From NCBI GenBank assembly GCA_049513455.1, contig JBEKWB010000033.1, positions 1 to 42,846 on the forward strand: a DNA stretch of 42,846 nucleotides, in the 5' to 3' direction. Of the stretch, positions 16,816 to 23,890 are shown one piece after another. Origin of the DNA: Bog-473 sp049513455 (GTDB lineage Bacteria; Actinomycetota; Acidimicrobiia; Acidimicrobiales; RAAP-2). A model generated the notes under the pieces. The model did no database searches. It was not told the origin of the DNA and worked only from the letters and a program-made list of their open reading frames with translations. How positions within the stretch are numbered: the stretch's first letter is position 1; every line of letters begins with the position of its first letter. A program made the translations under genes and the position numbers.

Positions 16816-16853
16816 CAGGAGAAGTCACAAGAAAAACTCAGGAGAAGTCACAA
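16816..16853. repeat. 15-bp direct repeat, 23-bp period, in divergent intergenic region
   Basis: CAGGAGAAGTCACAA occurs at 16816-16830 and again, identically, at 16839-16853, so the period is 23 bases (about two helical turns). It lies between the divergent dioxygenase and SDR genes. The spacing suits two protein-binding sites on one face of the DNA. A half-site GTTCTA at 16794-16799 lies nearby. Confidence 0.6.
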
Positions 16854-16882
16854 CAAAGACAGAAGGGGGGTGGCCCGTCGCC

Positions 16883-17776
16883 ATGGCTGAGAATCGGCCG
16901 CTGGACGGTCGCATCGCCATCGTCACCGGCGCCAGCCGGGGCATCGGCCGGGCGATCGCGCAGAGGTTCGCCGCCGAGGGGGCGCGGGTCGTCGTGACCG
17001 CCCGCACGTTGCAGGCGGGGAGTGGGCCCTACGCCGGGTCCCTCGCCGAGACCGTCGATCTCATTGAGAAGGAGGGCGGCCACGCCATTGCGGTGCCGAT
17101 CGACCTGGCGGATGGAGGAGTCGACCGCGCCGAAGTTCTCCGCTCCGCCGAAGTGGCATTCGACGGCGCGGTCGACATTGTGGTGAACAATGCGGCGTCG
17201 GCTCGTAGATTCGACCTCCGGTTCTTGTCCATGACGGCCGACGTTTTTCGAGAGTCGCTGGAGGTCAACGTCTGGGCCGGGTGGGATCTGGCGCGGCTCG
17301 CGATCCCCGGCATGGTTGACAAGGGGGCCGGATGGATCCTGAACATCAGCTCTCGAGGCGCCGCGCCCAAGGGCGGCCCGCCGTACTCGATGCACCCGAT
17401 GGTCGCCGGCCAGTGTCTTTACGGGGGGACCAAGGCCATGCTGGACCGGGTGACCACCGGTGCGGCGATGGAACTGTACGACAGCAACATCGCCGTCAAT
17501 GCGCTGGCGCCAGAAGGCGCAGTGGCGACGGAGAATGCCCGCACGACGGCCGGAGTCGATCCGGCAACGTCCGAGCCCGTCGAGACGATGGCGGAGGCCG
17601 CTCTCGCCCTGTGCTCGGGTGATCCGCTCCGCCTGACGGGACAGGTGTGCTACAGCCTGTCCCTCCTGGTCGAGTCGTCCCGGCCCGTGTGGAACCTGGA
17701 CGGCCGGACGCTCATGGAGGGGTGGCAGCCGTCTGACATCGACCCGGCCAGACTGTTCGCCGGCTACCTACGGTGA
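16883..17776 (+). CDS. short-chain dehydrogenase/reductase (SDR)
   Basis: 297-residue SDR. The cofactor motif is TGASRGIG (15-22), the structural motif VNNAAS (101-106), and the catalytic set N129, S156/S157, Tyr180 and Lys184 (YGGTK) is intact. It acts on an alcohol/ketone pair with NAD(P). The C-terminus (VESSRPVWNLDGRTLMEGWQPSDI) is longer than in standard 250-residue SDRs and recurs in actinobacterial SDRs found with acyl-CoA genes. ATG 16883 has a G-rich site (AGGGGGGTGG) some 10 bases upstream. Convergent with the small acyl-CoA dehydrogenase gene. Substrate unknown. Confidence 0.92.
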   Translation: MAENRPLDGRIAIVTGASRGIGRAIAQRFAAEGARVVVTARTLQAGSGPYAGSLAETVDLIEKEGGHAIAVPIDLADGGVDRAEVLRSAEVAFDGAVDIVVNNAASARRFDLRFLSMTADVFRESLEVNVWAGWDLARLAIPGMVDKGAGWILNISSRGAAPKGGPPYSMHPMVAGQCLYGGTKAMLDRVTTGAAMELYDSNIAVNALAPEGAVATENARTTAGVDPATSEPVETMAEAALALCSGDPLRLTGQVCYSLSLLVESSRPVWNLDGRTLMEGWQPSDIDPARLFAGYLR

Positions 17777-17801
17777 GCTGCCGGCACCGACGTCCCGACT
17801 G

Positions 17802-18785
17802 TCACCGGGCCAGTGAGTCGCCGAGCCATTCCGCCAACTCGTCGTCGGTACCGAACTGCGTCGCCAGCACCCGGGCCCGCTTGAAGGCCAGGTGTGCCGG
17901 CACCTCCCAGGTGAACCCCATGCCGCCGTGGACCTGGATGCACGACTTTCCGTTCGCCAGGGCGGCCTCGTCGGCCAGCAGCTTGGCCCCGAGCGAGGCG
18001 ACCTGAGGGTCGCCGACGTCCCCTTGGGCGATCGTGACCGCCGCGGCCTGGACGGCGACCCGTGCCACCTCCGCCCGGACCACCATGTCGGCGCAGATGT
18101 GCTTGACCGCTTGGAACCCGCCGATGACACGCCCGAACTGTTTGCGCGCTTTGGCGTACGCAGTGGCCAGATCGGTGGACCACCCCGCCAAGCCGACCTG
18201 GAGCGCGGCGGTCAGCACGGCGCCGTCGCGACGCCACCGCGCCGAGAGGTCGTTCCCTCCGAGCTCGGTGCCGTCCGGGAGCGCGGAGACGATCCACAAC
18301 GGGGTGAGGGGGTCCATAGGGCGGTGCACCGCCGTGGCATCGAGCGTCGAGGGGTCCACGGTCGCAACCCCCTGGTCGGACAGCACGAGCAGGGTGTCGA
18401 GATCGGACAGATGCTCGACGACGAGTGGGATCGTCGCGCCCGGCGCGGGTCGCTCCACCAGGCCGACGACGGCCGAGCCGTCAGCCGCGCCGTCGATCAG
18501 CCCGGCGGCCAAATGGCTGGCCACCAACGGGCCCGGCACCAATGCCCGCCCGAGTTCCTCGAAGACGAGGACGGCTTCGGGCAGACCGAGACCGACCCCG
18601 CCGGCCGACTCGGCCAGACACAGGTTGAACACCCCGGCGTCGCCGAGTTCGCGCCAACCTTTCTTGTCGACGACCTGCTCGGAGCCCTCGGCGGTCCGTA
18701 GGGTCTCGAGCGGGAACCGTCCTTCGCAGAGCCGGCGCACGCCCTCGGCGAGGTCGGTCTGGAATTCGGTCAGTTCAAAATCCAT
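17802..18785 (-). CDS. acyl-CoA dehydrogenase, small (non-catalytic-type) subunit
   Basis: 327-residue acyl-CoA dehydrogenase homologue, shorter than the usual 380-400. It keeps FAD-domain segments such as ARKQFGRVIGGFQAVKHICADM and CIQVHGGMGFTWEVPAHLAFKRA, but no catalytic Glu can be placed. This is the make-up of the beta subunit in alpha2-beta2 enzymes of the mycobacterial FadE26-FadE27 (ChsE4-ChsE5) type, which oxidise steroid side-chain CoA esters. The partner is directly upstream: the large gene ends 13 bases before ATG 18785, and AGGAGAGG sits at good spacing. Subunit pairing is inferred from order and size. Confidence 0.9.
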   Translation of the reverse strand: MDFELTEFQTDLAEGVRRLCEGRFPLETLRTAEGSEQVVDKKGWRELGDAGVFNLCLAESAGGVGLGLPEAVLVFEELGRALVPGPLVASHLAAGLIDGAADGSAVVGLVERPAPGATIPLVVEHLSDLDTLLVLSDQGVATVDPSTLDATAVHRPMDPLTPLWIVSALPDGTELGGNDLSARWRRDGAVLTAALQVGLAGWSTDLATAYAKARKQFGRVIGGFQAVKHICADMVVRAEVARVAVQAAAVTIAQGDVGDPQVASLGAKLLADEAALANGKSCIQVHGGMGFTWEVPAHLAFKRARVLATQFGTDDELAEWLGDSLAR

Positions 18786-18798
18786 GGTGCGACCTCTC

Positions 18799-20040
18799 CT
18801 ACGGCGCGACGCGGGCGTCGTCGCTGGTGGCTTTGGCGGGCACGGGCGGTGACGGCTCCTTCGGGAGGCCGAGGATCCGTTCGCCGACGATGTTGCGCTG
18901 AATCTGCGAGGTTCCGGCGGCGATGGTGAGCGAAATCCCGCGCAGCCAGTCGTCGACCATCATCTCCGCCGGCAGGTCCCCGAGGCCGTCCAGCCCTTCC
19001 ACGTTCTGGGCCGCCAGGCCGGCCCGCCCGAGGAGTGTCAGCGAGAACTCGCCGAGCCGTTGCCGCGCCTCGGTGTAGGCTAGTTTGAACACCGTGCCGC
19101 CGATGCCGGGCGCGCCGGTGCGCGCCGCCTGCGAGACGTTCCGTTTCGTCAGCGCCCACAGGGCATCCAGTTCGGCCCGGAGATGCCCGGCCTGCCGCCG
19201 CACCCCGGGGTCCGCCCACGCGCCGGTGCGCCGAGCCGTCTCCACTGTGGCGGTGAGGAGCTCGAATGCCTCGAGCAGATCGCTGACGAAGGCGGTGCCC
19301 CGCTCGAAGCTGAGGGTCACCATGGTGACCCTCCACCCGTCGTTCTCCTCGCCGATGCGGTTGGCGACGGGGATCCGCACCTCGTTGAGGAAGAGCTCGG
19401 CAAAGTCGGTGTGGTCGGCGATGGTCCGGAGAGGCCGGATCTCCACACCGGGGGTGTCCATTGGGAGGATGAGCCACGTGATGCCCCGGTGGCGGCTGTC
19501 CTCACTACCGGTGCGGACCAGGAGCTCGCACTGGTCGGCCACCTCGGCGTGGGACGTCCAGATCTTCGATCCCGTGACCACGTACTCGTCGCCGTCCCTG
19601 ACGGCCCTGGTGCGGAGCGAGGCCAGGTCGCTCCCGGCGTCAGGCTCACTGAAGCCCTGGCACCAGACCTCCTCACCCTTGAGGATGCGCGGGAGGTAGC
19701 GCTGGCGCTGCTGCGAGGTGCCCTCGGCGATGATCGTCTGCCCCGCATGGAGGAGCCCGACGAAATTGACGCCGACGTAGGGGGCATGGGCCCGTGCCAG
19801 CTCCTCGTGGAAGATGAGCTGCTCCACGGGCGAGGCACCGCGGCCGCCGCCCTCGACCGGCCAGTCCACCCCGGCATAGCCGGCGTCGAACAAGAGCCGC
19901 TGCCAGTGGGTGTCGTAGGCGCGCCGCCCGGGCCAGTCGGTGTGGGCGGGTTTGGGACCGAGATCGGGCACGGTCTTGGCGAGCCACGCCCGGAGGTCCG
20001 CCCGGAATGCCTCTTCGGGCTCGGAATAACGCAGATCCAT
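18799..20040 (-). CDS. acyl-CoA dehydrogenase, large catalytic subunit
   Basis: 413 residues. FAD and substrate motifs are clear: WCQGFSEPDAGSDLASLRTRA (126-146), GSKIWTSHAEVADQC (157-171) and the C-terminal ISLTIAAGTSQIQRNIVGERILGLP. By position the catalytic base is Glu246 in VTLSFERGTA, as in isovaleryl-CoA dehydrogenase and in FadE26 of M. tuberculosis (E247), rather than the late Glu of medium-chain enzymes. It introduces an alpha,beta double bond into an acyl-CoA, passing electrons to ETF. ATG 20040 is chosen because AAGGG precedes it and the family N-terminus MDLRYSEPEEAFRADLRAWL starts there; longer frames upstream are non-homologous. First gene of a two-gene unit with the small subunit. 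Confidence 0.95.
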   Translation of the reverse strand: MDLRYSEPEEAFRADLRAWLAKTVPDLGPKPAHTDWPGRRAYDTHWQRLLFDAGYAGVDWPVEGGGRGASPVEQLIFHEELARAHAPYVGVNFVGLLHAGQTIIAEGTSQQRQRYLPRILKGEEVWCQGFSEPDAGSDLASLRTRAVRDGDEYVVTGSKIWTSHAEVADQCELLVRTGSEDSRHRGITWLILPMDTPGVEIRPLRTIADHTDFAELFLNEVRIPVANRIGEENDGWRVTMVTLSFERGTAFVSDLLEAFELLTATVETARRTGAWADPGVRRQAGHLRAELDALWALTKRNVSQAARTGAPGIGGTVFKLAYTEARQRLGEFSLTLLGRAGLAAQNVEGLDGLGDLPAEMMVDDWLRGISLTIAAGTSQIQRNIVGERILGLPKEPSPPVPAKATSDDARVAP

Positions 20041-20096
20041 GATCCCTTTCGTATCGCAAACCGGTGCCGGTCGGCGAGACGGGCGTGGGACCGGCA

Positions 20097-20121
20097 CGGA
20101 AAACATTTCCGGTGCCATAAT
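20097..20121 (+). promoter_or_regulatory. inverted repeat plus -10 box; possible leaderless start
   Basis: CGGAAA-ACA-TTTCCG (20097-20111) is a perfect 6-3-6 inverted repeat, followed by CATAAT (20116-20121), five of six matches to a -10 box. Transcription would start near 20128-20130, at the GTG of the SDR gene, giving a leaderless mRNA; indeed no ribosome binding site is visible there. The repeat would overlap the -35/spacer region and so may be an operator, perhaps also for the divergent acyl-CoA dehydrogenase pair. Confidence 0.5.
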
Positions 20122-20129
20122 CGATCTGC

Positions 20130-20930
20130 GTGGTACCGACGTGCTTTGCCCCTGATCTTTTGGACGGACAGGTCGCGCTGGTGACCGGCGGGGCCACCGG
20201 TATCGGTAAGGAGATCTGTCGGGTTCTGGGTGCGCACGGGGCCAAGGTGGCCATGGCGAGCCGCAAACGCGAGAACCTCGAGGCCGCGGTGGAGGAGCTG
20301 GCCGCGGAAGGTATCGACGCGGAGTTCGCGGTCTGTGACGTACGGGATGCCCAGGCCGTGCGCGCCGCGGTCGATCAGACCCTCGACAGCCGTCACCGGC
20401 TTGACATCGTGGTGAACAACGCCGCCGGCAACTTTCCCGCGCCGATGTCGAAGATCTCCCCGAACGGTTTCAAGGCGGTGGTCGACATCGACCTGCTCGG
20501 GACGTACAACGTCACCCGGGCCGCATTCGACGCCTGGTTGGCGGACCACGGAGGGTCCATCGTCAACATCAGCGCGCCCTTTGGGCAGATGGGCGTCGTC
20601 TACCAGTCGCACGTTGCGGCGGCCAAGGCGGGGGTCGATTCGCTCACCCGAACGTGTGCCGTCGAGTGGGGGCCGTACGGCATTCGGGTCAATGCCATCG
20701 CCCCGGGATCGATCGGTGGCACTGAAGGGCTCCAGCGCTTCTCCGACGTGGTGCGCGGTGGTGACGACGCCCCGACCAACCCGCTCGGCCTCTTGGGGCA
20801 CGGCTCGGACATTGCGTACCTTGCACTCTTCTTGTGCAGCCCCGCGGCCCGCTTCATTTCCGGGCAGGTGATCGCGGTGGACGGCGCGGGTACGACGGAC
20901 CTCCTGCGGATGCGGGCGGGGAGGATCTGA
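20130..20930 (+). CDS. SDR, 2,4-dienoyl-CoA reductase (DECR2-like)
   Basis: 266-residue SDR with TGGATGIG (19-26), VNNAAGNF (95-102) and VEWGPYGIRVNAIAPGSIGGTEGLQRF. The last stretch and SHVAAAKAGVDSLTR closely recall peroxisomal 2,4-dienoyl-CoA reductase DECR2, which also lacks the canonical Tyr of YxxxK. Here that position is Val162 before Lys166. The likely reaction is NADPH-dependent reduction of a 2,4-dienoyl-CoA to a 3-enoyl-CoA, needed for breakdown of unsaturated acyl chains. This fits its position, divergent from an acyl-CoA dehydrogenase pair. Start GTG 20130 has no ribosome binding site and may be leaderless. Reaction is inferred from motif resemblance only. Confidence 0.85.
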   Translation: MVPTCFAPDLLDGQVALVTGGATGIGKEICRVLGAHGAKVAMASRKRENLEAAVEELAAEGIDAEFAVCDVRDAQAVRAAVDQTLDSRHRLDIVVNNAAGNFPAPMSKISPNGFKAVVDIDLLGTYNVTRAAFDAWLADHGGSIVNISAPFGQMGVVYQSHVAAAKAGVDSLTRTCAVEWGPYGIRVNAIAPGSIGGTEGLQRFSDVVRGGDDAPTNPLGLLGHGSDIAYLALFLCSPAARFISGQVIAVDGAGTTDLLRMRAGRI

Positions 20931-20936
20931 GCGCGC

Positions 20937-20957
20937 GCCCCTACGAGGAGGAGGGGC
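20937..20957. terminator. hairpin between convergent genes
   Basis: GCCCCT (20937-20942) and AGGGGC (20952-20957) can form a 6-bp stem with a 9-base loop in the short gap between the convergent SDR and isochorismatase-fold genes. No T-run follows. Possible two-way terminator, weakly supported. Confidence 0.35.
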
Positions 20958-21583
20958 TACCCGCTGCCCCAGGCGTTGAGCAGGTCGTCGGTCATGGTCA
21001 GGGTCGAGATCATGGGAAACGTGTTGGCCAACAGGGCATTGGCGTAGTCGGCCGGGACGCCGACGACGGTGTCTTTGGGCACCACGACCCGGTAGCCGAA
21101 GTTGACCGCCTCGATCGCCAGACCGAGCACGCCCAAATTGAGCGAGACCCCGGTGGCTACCACGGTGCGGATGCCCAGACTGCGCAGCCAGGGATCGAGG
21201 GACGTCCCGATGAAGGGGGAGACGCCGTGGAGGCGCGTCGAGATCAGGTCCCCGGGCTCAGGGCCGAGCTCGGGGACCAGTTCGGCTGACGGGCTACCCG
21301 TGAGCATGTGCTCGGGGTTACGGACCACGGACCCGATCAGCGCGCAGTTGACGATGGTGCCGGCCCGGTCGGCCCGGAACTCGGCGAGGCAGTGGATCAC
21401 GGGCACCTGAAGGGCGCGGGCGGCCCCGAGTACCCGGGCGATATTGGGGACGATGCCGGCGTCGGCGGCTGCATCCGCCAGCTCCGGGATGGTGCTGAGG
21501 TCGCCGATGACGGCCCGCTGCACCTCCATGGTCAGGACCGCGGTATGGCTCGGCGAGACCAGCTCGCTCAGGACGACGCTCAT
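20957..21583 (-). CDS. isochorismatase-fold protein with degenerate catalytic triad
   Basis: 208 residues with the fold of cysteine hydrolases (isochorismatase, nicotinamidase). The normal Asp-Lys-Cys triad is not present: the first motif reads VLTMEVQ (Glu20 where Asp is usual), the Lys region is DLISTRLHG (Thr116/Arg117), and the nucleophile motif TGVxTxxCV reads TGVSLNLGV (Gly151 in place of Cys). Overall strand order and the IEAVNFGYRVVVPKD tail match an actinobacterial branch where this wording seems common. It is therefore unlikely to hydrolyse by covalent catalysis; it may bind a ligand or have a different chemistry. ATG 21583 has a GAGAGG directly against it. Divergent from the next SDR. 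Confidence 0.85.
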   Translation of the reverse strand: MSVVLSELVSPSHTAVLTMEVQRAVIGDLSTIPELADAAADAGIVPNIARVLGAARALQVPVIHCLAEFRADRAGTIVNCALIGSVVRNPEHMLTGSPSAELVPELGPEPGDLISTRLHGVSPFIGTSLDPWLRSLGIRTVVATGVSLNLGVLGLAIEAVNFGYRVVVPKDTVVGVPADYANALLANTFPMISTLTMTDDLLNAWGSG

Positions 21584-21629
21584 CCTCTCGGTTTAGCCGA
21601 CCGGCGGACCGGAGTGCGATCCGGGGACA

Positions 21630-21659
21630 TTGCCCGGAGTACGTGCGCACTGGTACCGT
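21630..21659 (+). promoter_or_regulatory. candidate promoter of the SDR gene at 21694
   Basis: TTGCCC (21630-21635) and TACCGT (21654-21659) are spaced by 18 bases, a fair match to actinobacterial -35 and TANNNT -10 elements. Transcription would start about 27 bases before the ATG at 21694, leaving room for its GGGGGAG site. Confidence 0.35.
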
Positions 21660-21693
21660 CCGGAGACAGTCCATTTTCGGGGGAGAAGCGACC

Positions 21694-22533
21694 ATGCCTG
21701 CAGTTGAAGAACGTCTCCGCGGTTCAGGGGTACTGGTGACCGGCGGCGGGACGGGCATCGGCAAGGCCTGCGCGACGCGTCTCGCCGCGGAGGGTGCGGT
21801 CGTCATGATCTGCGGGAGAACCGAATCCCGCCTCGAGGCCGTGGTGGCGGACCTGGCCCACGCCGGGCTCACGGCCAACTACACGGTGGCCGACGTGACC
21901 CAGGAACCGGACGTCGCCCGCGCCATCGAGCGAACCGTGCAGGCGGCGGGGAACCTCAGGGGTGTGGTCGCCAACGCGGGTGGCGGAGGCCAACTCCTCC
22001 CGTACCACCTGCAGGACGCCGAAGAGTTCATGCGCGTGCTCACCCTCAACGTCTTGGGCACGATGTTGTGCGTGAAGCACGCGGTGCCCCACCTGGTCGC
22101 GGCCGGAGGAGGATCGTTCGTCGGCATGTCCTCTTTGGCGGGGGCCGTCACGCACCGGGCCTTCGGCGCCTACCCCGTCGCCAAGGCGGGAATCGACCAC
22201 ATGATGCGCAACGCGGCTGACGAGTACGGCCCGGCCGGCGTTCGTTTCAACTCGGTCCAACCCGGTTTCGTCACGACCGAGATCATGGAGGGCATTCCGC
22301 GGGACAGCACGGTTTTCGAGAGCTATATCGTCAATACCCCGCTCGGGGGCACCTCGACCCCTGAAGAGGTGGCCAGCGTGGTCAGCTTCTTGATCGGGCC
22401 GGATTCGGCGCGGGTCACCGGTCAGGTCATTGCCATCGACGGTGGGCAGCACCTCCGGGCCGGTCCCGATTTCCTGCCGTTCACCGGGCTCAGCCCCGAT
22501 CAGCTCCTGGCGCGGGAGGACGGGCCGGCCTGA
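21694..22533 (+). CDS. short-chain dehydrogenase/reductase (SDR)
   Basis: 279-residue classical SDR. Motifs are TGGGTGIG (16-23) for NAD(P), VANAGGGG, a Ser pair in GMSSLAGAV, and YPVAK as the catalytic Tyr/Lys. The Ile-Asp-Gly-Gly ending (VIAIDGGQHLRAGPDF) is typical of acyl-CoA or ketoacyl reductases. ATG 21694 is preceded by GGGGGAG with good spacing; a longer upstream frame has no such support. The family oxidises or reduces secondary alcohols and ketones; the placement next to acyl-CoA dehydrogenase genes suggests a 3-hydroxyacyl-CoA or hydroxysteroid-like substrate, which is inference. Convergent with the next gene. Confidence 0.92.
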   Translation: MPAVEERLRGSGVLVTGGGTGIGKACATRLAAEGAVVMICGRTESRLEAVVADLAHAGLTANYTVADVTQEPDVARAIERTVQAAGNLRGVVANAGGGGQLLPYHLQDAEEFMRVLTLNVLGTMLCVKHAVPHLVAAGGGSFVGMSSLAGAVTHRAFGAYPVAKAGIDHMMRNAADEYGPAGVRFNSVQPGFVTTEIMEGIPRDSTVFESYIVNTPLGGTSTPEEVASVVSFLIGPDSARVTGQVIAIDGGQHLRAGPDFLPFTGLSPDQLLAREDGPA

Positions 22534-22561
22534 GCGCGCGCGGACGAGCCGGAACCGGGGC

Positions 22562-22575
22562 GCCCTGATCAGGGC
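22562..22575. repeat. 14-bp perfect palindrome at gene end
   Basis: GCCCTGATCAGGGC is perfectly self-complementary and covers the stop codon (TGA, minus strand) of the gene at 22569. It sits between convergent genes. It could end transcription in both directions or bind a protein; no loop is left for a normal hairpin. Confidence 0.4.
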
Positions 22576-23789
22576 TCGGTGCGGTAGCCGTCGAACACAC
22601 CGTGCAAGCCCGTGGGTGTGTGGTCCCCGAAGGCAATCTGCTCGAGGACGCCGATGCCTTCCTCGCCGTCCATGGTGGCCCGGCACAGCGTTTGGATGTG
22701 CATGGCGGTGGGGTCCTGGGGGTCGAAATCGTCCAACCTGATCGACTCGCCGCCGACGGCCAGTGGGCCGTGCACTGACCCGTGGCCCCAAACCGGATGG
22801 CCGTAGCCGATGCCTCGCATGCGGAAGGTGTAGAGCGGCTCCAGCTCGATCTTGCTGTCGCCGTTCACCGCGGACCGCATCGTCAGGGCGGCACGGCGGG
22901 CAATCCGCGTGCCCGGCTTCCAGTCCAGCTCGTAGTCGACGCCCTGCAGATGCTCGTACGCGAGATCCTCACCCCAGGTCGGGGTTCCCGGCTCTATGAC
23001 CGGGAGAATGAGGGCCTGCTCCAGCCACCGCTCGCCGTCGGCGCGCTCGAACAGCGCCAGGTGCGTGCAGAACTGGTCGAAATGAAGGGGAGCCCACAGC
23101 CAGAACACCTGGGGCGCCGCCTGGGGGAAATTGGTCGGCGCCTGCACGCCCACGCCTCTCTGCCCCCACGAGCGATCCCTGACCCCCCGGGCGCCGACGC
23201 CGAGGGGCAGGTCCTGCCCGGACAGGGTGATGGTCCCTTCCCAAGAACCCCACTGGGTGAGCCTGGTGACGTCCATGACCCGGTGGGATCCCGAGATCAA
23301 TGTGTTCCGCGGCTCTTCGATGGCAACGGTGCGGGCGTCAAAGACGACGTCCGCCTCGAGGCCCTGGTCGTTCGGGGCGACCGAGAGCCGGATCCGGCGT
23401 AGGGGGTCGAGCACCTCGACACGGATGGGACCGATCTCGGTGGACCGATCCAAGGGCATGGATCCCGAGGCGAAGACCGAGTGCTCGACGCCGCCGATCA
23501 CCACGCTGAAGGCGGCGTCGATGATGCCACGGTTCGGGTAGTGCGCCATCGCTCCCGCGAAGAAGAGCTCGCCGTTGCCCGAGAACCCGTTGAAGAAGTA
23601 GCGGTCGTAGTGGTTGGGGTCGGCGCTGGACGGATGGGCGACCGGGTCGGCGGTCTGGTGGATCGGGTAGTCGTCATAAGGAGTCAGCACGACGTAGAAC
23701 TGAACCAGACTTGGGTGCCGAAGTCCACTGGGCCGTTCTCCGGGACGAGGAGGGCCACCCGTACCCATGGTGGTCCGCGGTTGTGACAT
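22569..23789 (-). CDS. conserved protein of unknown function, possible AttH/CrtC-like beta-barrel
   Basis: About 406 residues; I do not recognise a characterised function. Distinct stretches are YPIHQTADPVAHP, DPNHYDRYFFNGFSGNG, DRSWGQRGVG, FWLWAPLHFDQFCTHLALFE and GYGHPVWGHGSVHG. Two halves rich in beta strands and the repeated Trp/His-Tyr motifs recall the lipocalin-like AttH/hydroxyneurosporene hydratase (CrtC) superfamily and similar actinobacterial proteins often found in lipid or steroid catabolic loci; this resemblance is tentative. No signal peptide is evident. The start is unsure: ATG 23789 (TTTTTAGG just upstream) or ATG 23768. It is divergent from the P450 gene at 23891, sharing a region with inverted repeats, so joint control is likely. 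Confidence 0.6.
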   Translation of the reverse strand: MSQPRTTMGTGGPPRPGERPSGLRHPSLVQFYVVLTPYDDYPIHQTADPVAHPSSADPNHYDRYFFNGFSGNGELFFAGAMAHYPNRGIIDAAFSVVIGGVEHSVFASGSMPLDRSTEIGPIRVEVLDPLRRIRLSVAPNDQGLEADVVFDARTVAIEEPRNTLISGSHRVMDVTRLTQWGSWEGTITLSGQDLPLGVGARGVRDRSWGQRGVGVQAPTNFPQAAPQVFWLWAPLHFDQFCTHLALFERADGERWLEQALILPVIEPGTPTWGEDLAYEHLQGVDYELDWKPGTRIARRAALTMRSAVNGDSKIELEPLYTFRMRGIGYGHPVWGHGSVHGPLAVGGESIRLDDFDPQDPTAMHIQTLCRATMDGEEGIGVLEQIAFGDHTPTGLHGVFDGYRTEP

Positions 23790-23880
23790 CCTAAAAAGGG
23801 CCAAGGCTCATGGCGGGGTACTAGTCTCCCCGCCCGGATGGTGCGTCGCGAACGGGAGCCGAGAGCGCCCGGTTTTTAGG
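23790..23880. promoter_or_regulatory. nested inverted repeats in divergent promoter region
   Basis: CCTAAAAA-GGGC (23790-23801) is mirrored by GCCC-GG-TTTTTAGG (23867-23880): 8 matching bases plus GGGC/GCCC with a 2-base offset. The outer arms abut the translation start regions of both divergent genes. Inside lies a second inverted repeat with perfect 7-base arms, GGCGGGG (23812-23818) and CCCCGCC (23828-23834), around TACTAGTCT. This looks like shared control of the P450 and the unknown-function gene. Confidence 0.5.
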
Positions 23881-23890
23881 AGGGGATGGC

